DNA of 64,000 nt from TMP-86 sp046347195 (GTDB lineage: Bacteria; Pseudomonadota; Gammaproteobacteria; Steroidobacterales; Steroidobacteraceae): contig JAXMGQ010000002.1 in NCBI GenBank assembly GCA_046347195.1, positions 1 to 64,000 on the forward strand, read 5' to 3'. The notes under the pieces are model-generated. The model saw only the letters and a list, made by a program, of their open reading frames with translations. It did no database searches and was not told where the DNA came from. Made by a program: the position numbers and the translations under genes. Shown piece after piece: positions 44,824-52,880 of the stretch. Position 1 is the stretch's first letter; every line of letters starts with the position of its first letter.

Positions 44824-46392
44824 ATGATCTACCGGTTTGGCGCCTTCGATCTCGATGTCGCGGCGGCCGAGCTGCGCATCAACGGGGAGCTCCTGCCGCT
44901 CGAGCCGCAGGTGTTCGCGCTGCTGACGCTGCTGGTGGAGAACCGCGACCGGCTCGTCAGCCGCGACGAGATCATCGAGCGCGTGTGGGACGGCCGCGTG
45001 GTGTCCGATGCGGCGCTGTCCAGCCGGATCAAATCGGTTCGCCACGCCTTGGGTGATGACGGCCGCGCGCAGCGCATCATCCGCACCCATCACGGGCGCG
45101 GCTTTCGCTTCGTCGCGGAAGTCCGCGCAGCGCAGCGCACCAATGCCGGTCCACTGCTGGTATCCGTCGGCGGGGAACTCCGCGCCGTTCCTGTCCGATG
45201 CGCAGACCAGCGCCCGTCTATTGCAGTGTTGCCCTTCGACCTGCTGGGGCAGACCGGGCCGTACGATGCACTGGCGCAGGCGATACCCGCGGAGCTGATC
45301 GGCGAACTGTCCCGCCTGCGCTGGCTGTTCGTCACCGCCCGCGGATCCTCGTTCCGGCTGCGCACCGCCGATGCGACGTTCGAGGACATCGGCCGGCTGC
45401 TGGGAACACGCTATTGCCTGACCGGCTCGCTCGACTTCACCGGCCGTCGCATCACGGTGCAAGTCGAACTCGTGCACACCGCCGACAGCGGCGTGGTGTG
45501 GGCCGAGCGATTCAGCGGATCGATCGATGACGTCCATGCCATCCGCGAGCAGATCCGCACCCGCGTGGTGACCTCGCTCGATGCGCGCATCCCGTTGCAC
45601 GAAGCGGCGCTGGCGCGCATCGCAGTAGCGCAAGGGCTGGACGCCTGGTCCGCCTATCACCTGGGACTGCAGCACATGTTCCGGTTCAACCGGGTCGGCA
45701 ATGCCAGCGCCCAGGTCTTGTTCGACCAGGCGGTACGGCTCGATCCGGATTTCGCCCGCGCCCATGCGGGCCTGTCGTTCCTGCATTTCCAGACCGCCTT
45801 CCTGCGACACACCTCGGACATCCGCCAGGAAATCGCGCTGGCGCGACGTTGCGCGGAGCGAAGCATCGAGTGCGACCCCCTCGACCCGTTCGCGAACTTC
45901 ACCATGGGGCGCAGCTACTGGCTCGAGGGCAACCTCGGCGACAGCCTGCCGTGGCTGGAGCGCGCCATCGGCTTCAATCCGAATTTCGCCCAGGGCATCT
46001 ACGCCCGCGCATGGACCGACATCCTGAGCGGCCGGTTCACCCAGGGCCGCCAGGGCGTGGACCTGGCCATGGAACTGAGCCCGCTGGATCCGCTTCACTA
46101 CGCGATGGTGGCCACGCGCGGCCTGTCGCATATCGGAATGGGAGAGGACGCCGACGGAGCGGTGTGGACGGATCGGGCGGCGCGGGCGCCGGGCGCGCAC
46201 CCGCTGATCGCCATGGTGGCCGCGGCATCGCAAGCGCTGGTGGGCAACGATTCCCGCGCCGGCGCCTGGGCGGCGAACGTGCGTGAGCGCAATTCAGCGC
46301 TGCAGCGCGAGGATTTCTTCCGCTCCTTTCCGATCAAGGATGAGCAGATGAGGTCGCGGATATCGGGGGCGCTGGCGAGGTTCGGGTTCTGA
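44824..46392 (+). CDS. CadC/OmpR-type winged-helix regulator with TolB-like and TPR regions
   Basis: A 522-residue protein. Residues 1-98 are an OmpR-type winged helix (FGAFDLDVAAAELRINGELL, then ENRDRLVSRDEIIERVWDGR and ending HHGRGFRFVAEV). RPSIAVLPFDLLGQ at about 138 begins the TolB-like domain seen in adenylate-cyclase-linked and CadC-like proteins, with a GTRYCLTGSLDFTG strand. TPR-like helices fill about 280-500. No membrane helix separates the parts, unlike CadC itself. It may control the divergent tautomerase gene. The ligand is unknown. Confidence 0.87.
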   Translation: MIYRFGAFDLDVAAAELRINGELLPLEPQVFALLTLLVENRDRLVSRDEIIERVWDGRVVSDAALSSRIKSVRHALGDDGRAQRIIRTHHGRGFRFVAEVRAAQRTNAGPLLVSVGGELRAVPVRCADQRPSIAVLPFDLLGQTGPYDALAQAIPAELIGELSRLRWLFVTARGSSFRLRTADATFEDIGRLLGTRYCLTGSLDFTGRRITVQVELVHTADSGVVWAERFSGSIDDVHAIREQIRTRVVTSLDARIPLHEAALARIAVAQGLDAWSAYHLGLQHMFRFNRVGNASAQVLFDQAVRLDPDFARAHAGLSFLHFQTAFLRHTSDIRQEIALARRCAERSIECDPLDPFANFTMGRSYWLEGNLGDSLPWLERAIGFNPNFAQGIYARAWTDILSGRFTQGRQGVDLAMELSPLDPLHYAMVATRGLSHIGMGEDADGAVWTDRAARAPGAHPLIAMVAAASQALVGNDSRAGAWAANVRERNSALQREDFFRSFPIKDEQMRSRISGALARFGF

Positions 46393-46457
46393 GGACAACT
46401 GGCTCATGACATCTTCAGGTCTCATGTAGCAGGCATTTCCTCGCGGCGTGTAAACGC

Positions 46458-47291
46458 TCAATATGGAGCTGCCAACTTCTCGAAGCGAAGAGCATTGAAG
46501 TCCTGCAATTCCTTCACTGCTCCCAGGCCTTTCGGGCAAAGACGGGCAGCGAACAGCTTTCCATCGGCGGCCCAGACTATCCGTCCACCATCGACATCTG
46601 CCCATTCCCACCTCTGGCAGCTGATGACCTCGTGTGTTCGCGTGTTACAAAGTTCGTGCTCATCGAAGTAGCAACCCGTCCCCACTGGATGATGAACGGT
46701 GGCATGAGCGATCTTTCGCAAGTTCCACTGCGCGCTGACGCGCTTCTCGAAGACGACGATACGTCCACCGGCATCGTCGGCAGCAGCGCATTTCATCGTC
46801 CAACCGTTCCGCTGCAGCCGGACGTAATAGACCCCAGGACACTCGCCACCGTAATGCTCATGCCATGGGTAATCGCCGAAACGCACCAACCCGGATTGGT
46901 CTCGTTGCTTTTCGTGCCCATACCCGTCGTTCAGCCAATACTCGTGGCGCGACACGAATAGGCCACCGCCATTCCAACAGTCACCCTTTGCGTATAGAGC
47001 AACCGCCTTGAGATACGGGACCTTTGAAATCGCCGTCCAAGACCCCTTCATCGCCGAGTCCCATCGTCCATTCATCGCGAAGTAGATGAGATGGCATCCG
47101 TCGGGTGAGATGTCGCAGCGCCGTTCGTAGATGCGGCCATACAGCCATTGGCCCATCTCGAACTTGTCGGTCTTTCTATCCCATCCGATCACAGCAGTGT
47201 GGCGTGACGGACCGCGGCGAATCACGACGGCAGCGGGCGACTCGCTTGCAAGCAGCACGTGAAGGCGCGCAGGAACAGGACGAGGCACCAC
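46458..47291 (-). CDS. Hypothetical protein
   Basis: A 277-residue soluble protein starting probably at GTG 47291 (MVPRPVPARLHVLL). It is rich in Trp, Tyr, His and Cys, for example FEMGQWLYGRIYERRCDISP and GYGHEKQRDQSGLVRFGDYP, and contains strand-rich stretches that could be a beta-propeller-like fold. I do not recognise the family. Base composition is lower in GC than the flanking chromosome and matches the toxin-antitoxin genes next to it, so it likely came with them. Confidence 0.55.
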   Translation of the reverse strand: MVPRPVPARLHVLLASESPAAVVIRRGPSRHTAVIGWDRKTDKFEMGQWLYGRIYERRCDISPDGCHLIYFAMNGRWDSAMKGSWTAISKVPYLKAVALYAKGDCWNGGGLFVSRHEYWLNDGYGHEKQRDQSGLVRFGDYPWHEHYGGECPGVYYVRLQRNGWTMKCAAADDAGGRIVVFEKRVSAQWNLRKIAHATVHHPVGTGCYFDEHELCNTRTHEVISCQRWEWADVDGGRIVWAADGKLFAARLCPKGLGAVKELQDFNALRFEKLAAPY

Positions 47292-47314
47292 TACGCCCAG
47301 CGATCCATGATGCG

Positions 47315-47653
47315 TCAGAGACCAAGCACGAGTCTCAGACCATCATCGATGGTACGCATCGCGTCCGCGGGAAGTGCCCGCACCCGCTGAGTAAGAAGCT
47401 CACGATCAAGTGTGTAGAGCTGCGAAACATTGACCACTGACGACTTAGGCAAACCAGACTCGGCCTTCCCGACGCGGATGTTTCCCGGCGCATCCGCCAT
47501 CGCCAGGTTGGATGTGACAATTGCAACGACGACTGTGGCGATGCGACTCTGATTGAAGGGGTTGGACTGAATCACGACGACGGGGCGTCGGAACCCAGGT
47601 CCTGAGCCGGTTGGCGCCGGCAATGAAGCCCACCAGACTTCACCACGTTTCAT
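47315..47653 (-). CDS. MazF/PemK-family toxin
   Basis: ATG 47653 gives MKRGEVWWASLPAP, the typical start of MazF/PemK endoribonucleases; TTG 47659 would add two residues. About 112 residues with RRPVVVIQSNPFNQS (core strands) and later SGLPKSSVVNVSQLYTLDR, where serine/threonine and arginine form the RNA cleavage site of the family. It begins inside the antitoxin gene by 14 bases, so the two are translationally coupled. The expected role is mRNA cleavage when the antitoxin is lost. Confidence 0.88.
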   Translation of the reverse strand: MKRGEVWWASLPAPTGSGPGFRRPVVVIQSNPFNQSRIATVVVAIVTSNLAMADAPGNIRVGKAESGLPKSSVVNVSQLYTLDRELLTQRVRALPADAMRTIDDGLRLVLGL

Positions 47654-47876
47654 TTGCAAGGCGCATCAACTGCAAGCGATCAATTGCAGGGTCGGGCTTC
47701 GAGGGCTCCGTCGCATAGACGGCGTTGAGCTTCGCAGTAACAGCCGCAGCTCCCCGTTCGCTGAGGTAGGCTGACAGCGCGTCCGCATAGAGCTGGCTGC
47801 GAGACAGCCTTAGCTGCCTGGCTAGATGCTCGCCAGCTTCAAAAATTTCATCCGGTACGGAGATGGCGATTTTCAT
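47640..47876 (-). CDS. MazE/ribbon-helix-helix antitoxin
   Basis: A 78-residue protein opening MKIAISVPDEIFEAGEHLAR, a ribbon-helix-helix DNA-binding start, then LRLSRSQLYADALSAYLSE. The C-terminal 30 residues (TAKLNAVYATEPSKPDPAID) would be the disordered tail that neutralises the toxin. It precedes and overlaps the MazF-type gene, the standard order for such modules. The pair is expected to repress its own promoter. Confidence 0.87.
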   Translation of the reverse strand: MKIAISVPDEIFEAGEHLARQLRLSRSQLYADALSAYLSERGAAAVTAKLNAVYATEPSKPDPAIDRLQLMRLANETW

Positions 47877-48198
47877 GGTCGCATGGTATCACCGCGGTAT
47901 GACCAACGCAACACGGACGCATCACGTTCGAGTGCCAGAAATAGCTGATTTCCGCCGTTCTGTGTGGCGATTGAATGGACCGCGCAGCAATCTTTGATTC
48001 CGTGGTCCGCCTGCAGCCGGAGCATGCCCGCAGAAGGGGCCGGTAACCAGATGAAGATGCACTATCACTCGGCAACGGGGGAGATTCGGGTGCCGATCCT
48101 ATTGCATATCCCACCAAAACAGCCGCTTGCTGGTTGGTTAGCTCGGCGTTGATGGGCACCATGCTGTCCGCGTTGCCTTGGGCCATCTGCGCACACCT
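47877..48198. other. 322-base gap between the MazEF-like and HicAB modules
   Basis: No convincing gene is visible. A minus-strand frame of about 110 codons spans most of it, but it overlaps the antitoxin start, has no ribosome site and has no recognisable protein pattern. The part next to 47876 should hold the antitoxin promoter. Base composition is lower in GC than the core chromosome. Confidence 0.5.
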
Positions 48199-48411
48199 TC
48201 AGGCAGCAACTTCGACGTAGTCGACTCGACTCGTCGGCTCCGGGATTTGCTCCCCGTCTGCGCGCATCCCCTCCAGATGAAATACGATCGCCTCTCGAAT
48301 CGCGAGCTCCGCTTCCTCTACGGAAGCGCCAGTGGCAACACAGCCCGGCAAGTCTGGAACATAGGCAGAGAAATTGCTGCCTGCGTTCTCGATGACAACC
48401 GCATAGCGCAT
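48199..48411 (-). CDS. hicB: HicB-family antitoxin
   Basis: A 70-residue protein with the HicB core: MRYAVVIENAGSNFSAYVPD then LPGCVATGASVEEAELAIRE and AIVFHLEGMRADGEQIPEP. This is the partially degraded RNase H-like fold; there is no separate C-terminal DNA-binding domain, so it is the short HicB type. It follows the hicA gene by nine bases on the same strand. It neutralises the HicA mRNA interferase. Confidence 0.9.
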   Translation of the reverse strand: MRYAVVIENAGSNFSAYVPDLPGCVATGASVEEAELAIREAIVFHLEGMRADGEQIPEPTSRVDYVEVAA

Positions 48412-48420
48412 GGATTTACC

Positions 48421-48607
48421 TTATTTCCTCAGGCCTGATTGGCTAAGGATATAGTTAGCGCCCCAGGCGCAATTCGTCACTGGCTTTATCTGAAACCGTA
48501 GCCCGACCCGGCTTCGCAGAGTGTTTGAACTGCCTGGGGCTGCCTTTGGTGGCGACCAAGTGCCAGCCATTATCGTGCAGGAGACGGAGTATCTCCGAGA
48601 CTTTCAT
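48421..48607 (-). pseudogene. hicA: HicA-family mRNA interferase toxin, frameshifted
   Basis: ATG 48607 gives MKVSEILRLLHDNGWHLV and ATKGSPRQFKHSAKPG, the double-stranded-RNA-binding-like fold with the catalytic histidine of HicA in QFKH. The frame ends early at 48455, but in the next frame ANYILSQSGLRK and a stop at 48421 supply exactly the missing HicA tail. Removing one base of the four-C run at 48461-48464 (plus strand) joins them to a normal 61-residue toxin. An extra base could be a sequencing error or a real inactivation of the toxin. Confidence 0.75.
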
Positions 48608-48724
48608 CACGCGACCGTACCACCTGTGCCAATTCAATTCGACGTTGGTTTCTGGCCACGTTGTCTACAAATCGCTGCCGCGAGGCTATCCGGCCCGCTG
48701 CACGAAACAGCCGCCGAGGTCAAT

Positions 48725-48801
<77 letters not shown>

Positions 48802-48832
48802 GTCCGCCGATGCGAACGCCCATAGTAGCAAC

Positions 48833-49276
48833 TCAATGACGGCGAGGCATCGGGGATTGACTTGCCCCGTGGCCTTTCGACCAACGGCGGATCGTTGCCG
48901 CTTCACGACGCCCGATGCCCAGCGATTCGAGGAACGCGGCGTGCCCTTGCGGATCGTCCCTTTCGAACTCGACATGCCATCGCCGCATGTCCGATTCGCT
49001 GAACCCGGCGCGGCGCAGGAGTGCGACCCACGCGGCCTTGTCGCAATGCCTGTGGCTGTTGCGAAACCCCGGAATCGCGAGCAGGCGCGCCAGCAGCCGC
49101 TGTTGCTCCCGCAGGCGTTCCAGTTCCGCGCCGCCATACAACCGGTATCCGGCCGCGCTTCGTCCGCCCGGCACCAGCAGTCCGATGGATTCGTAATGCA
49201 GGATGGACGAACGTGCGAGCCCGACCTGCGAGGCCAACCGTCCGAGCGTAAACCGCTCCCGTCCTGAGCCGCTCAC
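48833..49276 (-). CDS. MerR-family transcriptional regulator
   Basis: GTG 49276 overlaps the stop of the gene upstream (GTGA), giving 147 residues. FTLGRLASQVGLARSSILHY then ESIGLLVPGGRSAAGYRLYG is the MerR winged helix. A helical C-terminal region follows (ELERLREQQRLLARLLAIPG) and carries a single cysteine, so a metal-sensing loop is not evident. It is co-transcribed with the hypothetical gene at 49273-49689 and may regulate it. Confidence 0.82.
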   Translation of the reverse strand: MSGSGRERFTLGRLASQVGLARSSILHYESIGLLVPGGRSAAGYRLYGGAELERLREQQRLLARLLAIPGFRNSHRHCDKAAWVALLRRAGFSESDMRRWHVEFERDDPQGHAAFLESLGIGRREAATIRRWSKGHGASQSPMPRRH

Positions 49277-49689
49277 GTTGGCAGCGGCAGGCGGTCCGGT
49301 GGGACGAAACGCATGCGTGCTTCCTCGGATTCCAGCAGTTCGGTGGAGTAGTGACGAGCGAGCATGCCGCGCGCGTCGCTCATCAGCGCCGCATTGGCGG
49401 CGAGGAATGCCTCCCATGAGATCGAACGATCGGCTCCTCCGCCGCACGCCATCAACCGCACCATCGCCTCGGTGAGCGTGCAGTGGTACTTCCCGGGAAC
49501 CCCCAGTCGTGTCGCCAGCCGGAGGATGGCTTCGCAGGTTTCCTTCACCGCGTCCGGCAATGGTCGGCGCTGCAGCAGGAGCCAGGCGGCCCGTACGTGC
49601 CCGCGGTGGTCGAACCCGGCCGGCGGCATGCTGGAGTCGAGGAAGGCGGCGAGGAAATCTTCGTCGGACATCGTGGTCGTGTCTGTCAT
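49273..49689 (-). CDS. Conserved hypothetical protein
   Basis: A 138-residue soluble, helical protein; the start could also be ATG 49671 (MSDEDFLAAFLDSSMPP). The segment FDHRGHVRAAWLLLQRRPLP near residue 26 with two histidines and FHC-like YHCTLTEAMVRLM further on look conserved and could bind metal. I do not know its function. Translational coupling with the MerR gene suggests a regulator-target or enzyme pair. Confidence 0.65.
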   Translation of the reverse strand: MTDTTTMSDEDFLAAFLDSSMPPAGFDHRGHVRAAWLLLQRRPLPDAVKETCEAILRLATRLGVPGKYHCTLTEAMVRLMACGGGADRSISWEAFLAANAALMSDARGMLARHYSTELLESEEARMRFVPPDRLPLPT

Positions 49690-49765
49690 GCCGGGCTCCG
49701 GTGATCGGGAGGCGCAGCATCAACCCTACTACAGTAGTCAGGTCAAGGTAGCGTGGTGATCCGTG

Positions 49766-50155
49766 TCATGCCAGGTTGAGCTGCCACGAAACGCCGAACC
49801 GGTCCTGGAACCAGGCGAACCAGGTGCTGAATCCGTAGTTGGCCGGCGGCATCAGCATCCGGCCATCCTCGGCGAGATCCTCCACGATCCGGTCGAACTG
49901 CTCCCGCGTGTCGGCCTCCACGAAGAGAGAGGTGGATGGGGTGAAGGTGAAGGCGTGCTTCACCGGGCTGTCGATCACGATGAATTCGGTGCCCGCGAGG
50001 CGAAGGCGGGCCATCTTCACCGTCCCGGCCTTGCCGGCTTCTCCTTCTCCATAGCGATCGACCCCGATCACCTGGCTTTCCGGCAGGACCCGGCAGTAGA
50101 GCTCCATGGCGGCCGCCGCGTTGCCCTCGAACATCAGATGGGTGCAGACCCTCAT
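49766..50155 (-). CDS. PhnB-type VOC-family protein
   Basis: A 129-residue protein of the PhnB/3-demethylubiquinone methyltransferase-like VOC group: MRVCTHLMFEGNAAAAMELY at the start, FVEADTREQFDRIVEDLAED in the middle and STWFAWFQDRFGVSWQLNLA at the end, which is diagnostic. The family usually lacks known enzymatic activity. Its start overlaps the stop of the DUF1801 gene (ATGA), a pairing often seen for these two families. Confidence 0.87.
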   Translation of the reverse strand: MRVCTHLMFEGNAAAAMELYCRVLPESQVIGVDRYGEGEAGKAGTVKMARLRLAGTEFIVIDSPVKHAFTFTPSTSLFVEADTREQFDRIVEDLAEDGRMLMPPANYGFSTWFAWFQDRFGVSWQLNLA

Positions 50156-50556
50156 GATTTCCTCGCAACCTTCGCCCCATTCAGTTCCACGGCTTCCCGG
50201 ATGAGCGACTTCAGTGCCCGCTCGTCGAGGCGGTCGTTCTCGCGGATGTCGATGGCCCGCCGCGTATTGCCCTCGAGACTCGAGTTGAACAGTCCTGCCG
50301 GATCCTTCAAGGCCGCGCCCCGGGCAAAGGTCAACTTCACGACACTCTTGTATGTCTCGCCGGTGCAGATGATCCCATCATGCGACCAGACCGGCACCCC
50401 TCGCCATTTCCACTCCTCGACGACATCGGGATCCGCTTGTCGGATGAGCGCACGGACCCGGCCGAGCATCGCGCCTCGCCAGTCGCCCAGTTCGCTGATC
50501 CTCGCATCGATGAGCGCCGATGCCGATCCGCTGCCCGATGAGGCTGCCTTGGACAT
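50152..50556 (-). CDS. DUF1801-domain protein
   Basis: A 134-residue protein matching the DUF1801 (YdhG-like) layout: LIRQADPDVVEEWKWRGVPV, then GIICTGETYKSVVKLTFARG and SLEGNTRRAIDIRENDRLDE. No catalytic function is established for this family. It is coupled to the VOC gene downstream, and it begins only one base after the end of the histidine kinase gene that lies on the same strand (stop 50558), so it may be the last part of the Kai operon transcript. Confidence 0.83.
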   Translation of the reverse strand: MSKAASSGSGSASALIDARISELGDWRGAMLGRVRALIRQADPDVVEEWKWRGVPVWSHDGIICTGETYKSVVKLTFARGAALKDPAGLFNSSLEGNTRRAIDIRENDRLDERALKSLIREAVELNGAKVARKS

Positions 50557-50557
50557 G

Positions 50558-52213
50558 CTAGTGCTGGCTTCTCAGCCGTGGGAGGGATAACAGCAGGCTG
50601 GCGACGGCATCGTAGTCCACTGGCTTCACCAGGTGCGCATCGAACCCGGCCGCCTGCGACTTGCGCTTGTCCTCATCCTGCCCCCAGCCGGTCTGGGCGA
50701 CGACGACGATGTTCCGGCCCCATTCCTGCTCGCGGATGCGCCGGCAGGTCTCGAATCCATTGAGCCTCGGCATGCCGATGTCCATCAGGATCACATCCGG
50801 CTTGAACGCCGCCGCCTGGACCACCGCCTCCAGTCCGTCGTGCGTGCTGCGCGTCTCGTGACCCATGATCGCCAGCATTTCCGCAAGACTCGTGGCGCCG
50901 TCCACGTTGTCGTCGACGACGAGTATGCGCATGCGCGGACCGGCCTCCACGAGCGCTGGACCGTTGACCCTCGATTCAGTGACGTCCGTCAACACGGGCA
51001 ACCTCACGTTGAACCGGCTTCCCTGCCCGCGTCCGCCGCTCTGCGCCGTGATGCTGCCGCCATGCTTCTCCACCAGCCGCTTGACGATGTTCAGACCAAT
51101 GCCCAATCCCCCGCGGGATCTCTCCAGGGAGCTGTCCACCTGCGTGAACATCTCGAACACCTGCGTCAGCATGTTCGCCGGGATCCCCACGCCGTTGTCC
51201 TCGACGCTCACCAGCACCTCACCCTCCAGGCGCTGCACCGCCAGACGAATGCGCCCGCCGCGATCCGTGTACTTCGCAGCGTTGTTCAGCAGGTTGGTGA
51301 AGATCTGCGACAGTCTCAGCGGATCCCCGTCCAGGTGGATCGGTTCGGCCGGCACTTCCAGCAGGAGTTCATGTCCGCCTGCATCGATCATCGGCCGCAC
51401 GCTGTCCACGGCATTGCCGATGGCATCCGCCAGCCGCGTCCGCTCCTTGTGGAGCACGATCTTGCCGCGGCTGATGCGGCTCACGTCCATCAGGTCGTCG
51501 ATCAGCCGGGTCATCTGCTCGACCTGGCGCTCCATCATCACGCGCGCCTGCTGCATCATGGCAAGGTCACCGCCCGCCAGCTTCATGATGTGCAGTCCAT
51601 TGCCGATGGGCGCCAGCGGATTGCGCAACTCGTGGGCCAGCGTGGCCAGGAACTCATCCTTCTTGCGGTCGGCCTCGCGCAGCGCCTCCTCCGCGCGCTT
51701 GCGCTCGGTGACATCGCGGATCGCCACCAGCAGGCCGGTGGCGGCGCCGGATTCACCGCGCAGGACGTTGAAGGCGGACTCGACGTGCAGCTGCGCCCCC
51801 GCGCGGGTGAGGTGGATCTCCTCGCCGCGCCAGTGCCCGGTGTCGAACAGCAGGCGCTGCGATTCCGCTTCGTCCTCGGGCCGCAGCCAGCGTCGCTCGT
51901 AGAGCTCCGTGTGCGGCCGGCCCAGCACCTCGGCCAGCCGCACCCCGTACAGGCGTGCGGCCGCCTCGTTGAGCCAGGTGACGCGATCCTGGTTGTCCAG
52001 CATGACGACGGCGTCGCTGACGGTGGCGAGAGCACGGCCGCGGATCTGGTTCGACGCCGCTTCGGCGCTGGTCAGCATGTAAACCTGGTTGTCCACGACC
52101 AGGGCATCCACCTCACCGTTGCGGATCGCGTTGAGGGTGTCTTCGGCTTCGCGCAGCCGCGTTCGCAGCTCGGCATTCTCCGCCTGCAGCCTCGCGAGTT
52201 CGTCGGGGATCAT
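50558..52213 (-). CDS. Hybrid PAS histidine kinase with C-terminal receiver
   Basis: A 551-residue cytosolic kinase. A short coiled coil (LARLQAENAELRTRLREAED) leads to a PAS domain (about 60-170, LATVSDAVVMLDNQDRVTWL). HisKA follows with phospho-acceptor H194 in FLATLAHELRNPLAPI, then HATPase with N and G boxes (FTNLLNNAAKYTDRGG, VEDNGVGIP, RGGLGIGLNIVK). The receiver at about 430-545 has its aspartate in VILMDIGMPRLNG. There is no membrane segment. It follows the two kaiB genes by 16 bases, so it probably reads out or sets the KaiC state, as SasA-like kinases do. Confidence 0.92.
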   Translation of the reverse strand: MIPDELARLQAENAELRTRLREAEDTLNAIRNGEVDALVVDNQVYMLTSAEAASNQIRGRALATVSDAVVMLDNQDRVTWLNEAAARLYGVRLAEVLGRPHTELYERRWLRPEDEAESQRLLFDTGHWRGEEIHLTRAGAQLHVESAFNVLRGESGAATGLLVAIRDVTERKRAEEALREADRKKDEFLATLAHELRNPLAPIGNGLHIMKLAGGDLAMMQQARVMMERQVEQMTRLIDDLMDVSRISRGKIVLHKERTRLADAIGNAVDSVRPMIDAGGHELLLEVPAEPIHLDGDPLRLSQIFTNLLNNAAKYTDRGGRIRLAVQRLEGEVLVSVEDNGVGIPANMLTQVFEMFTQVDSSLERSRGGLGIGLNIVKRLVEKHGGSITAQSGGRGQGSRFNVRLPVLTDVTESRVNGPALVEAGPRMRILVVDDNVDGATSLAEMLAIMGHETRSTHDGLEAVVQAAAFKPDVILMDIGMPRLNGFETCRRIREQEWGRNIVVVAQTGWGQDEDKRKSQAAGFDAHLVKPVDYDAVASLLLSLPRLRSQH

Positions 52214-52229
52214 CGGCTCGCGCTCCGTC

Positions 52230-52568
52230 TCAGGCCCTGCGCAGGTCCAGGCCCAGGAGCACGCTGTCGCGCTGGGACAGGTCGCCGATGAATCGCCGCA
52301 ACGGCAGCGGCAACTGCTTGATCAGCGTGGGCGCCGCGATGATCTGCTCGCCCGCGGCGAGCGTCGGACGCTGCGCGAGATCGATGACCTCCAGGTCGTA
52401 CCGCCCTGCCAGGTGCTCATCGCAGATCCGTCCGATGTTCGCGACCGCCCGCATCGACTTCGGTGTCGTACCCACGATGTACAACCGCAGCACGTAGCGG
52501 CCCGCCTGGCTCGCCGCTCCCGCCGCCGGCACGCCATCGGCAGGATCCTGGTCCGGATGCTTCGACAT
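52230..52568 (-). CDS. kaiB: KaiB-family protein, second copy
   Basis: A 112-residue protein with a thioredoxin-like KaiB fold. The core starts YVLRLYIVGTTPKSMRAVAN and continues YDLEVIDLAQRPTLAAGEQI and IAAPTLIKQLPLPLRRFIGD, the classic KaiB pattern. An extra 20-residue N-terminal extension rich in Ala, Gly and Asp distinguishes it from the first copy. It lies nine bases after the other kaiB. In cyanobacteria KaiB binds the KaiC ring; here the two copies may be specialised. Confidence 0.93.
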   Translation of the reverse strand: MSKHPDQDPADGVPAAGAASQAGRYVLRLYIVGTTPKSMRAVANIGRICDEHLAGRYDLEVIDLAQRPTLAAGEQIIAAPTLIKQLPLPLRRFIGDLSQRDSVLLGLDLRRA

Positions 52569-52577
52569 GATCTTCTC

Positions 52578-52880
52578 TCATTCCACCGGCTTGATATCCA
52601 GGCCGACCAGCACCCGGGCCTCGTTCGACAGGTCACCGATGATCTTCTTGATGGGTTCGGGCAATTTGCGCACCAGCGTCGGGACCGCGAGGATCTGATC
52701 GCCGGCTGCCAGCGCCGGCGACCTGAGCAGGTCGACGACCTCGATCTCGTAGCTGCCGGCCAGGTGCGTCTCGCACAGGCGCTCGAGATTTGCGAAGGCC
52801 GCGAGGGATTTCGCCGTCTGGCCGGCAACGTACAGCCGCAGTTGCCACTCGGGTTTCAACTTCAGTGACAAGGCCTTCAC
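52578..52880 (-). CDS. kaiB: KaiB-family protein, first copy
   Basis: A 100-residue KaiB: QLRLYVAGQTAKSLAAFANL, then YEIEVVDLLRSPALAAGDQI and LAVPTLVRKLPEPIKKIIGD. The start overlaps the kaiC stop by four bases (ATGA). It is close in length to the cyanobacterial protein and lacks the N-terminal extension of the second copy. Sequence similarity between the two copies is clear but modest, so they are not a recent duplication. Confidence 0.93.
   Translation of the reverse strand: MKALSLKLKPEWQLRLYVAGQTAKSLAAFANLERLCETHLAGSYEIEVVDLLRSPALAAGDQILAVPTLVRKLPEPIKKIIGDLSNEARVLVGLDIKPVE

Noticed and set aside
47848..48186. Minus-strand frame of 112 codons between the two toxin-antitoxin modules
   Set aside because: Overlaps the antitoxin start, no ribosome site, no domain pattern, atypical composition.
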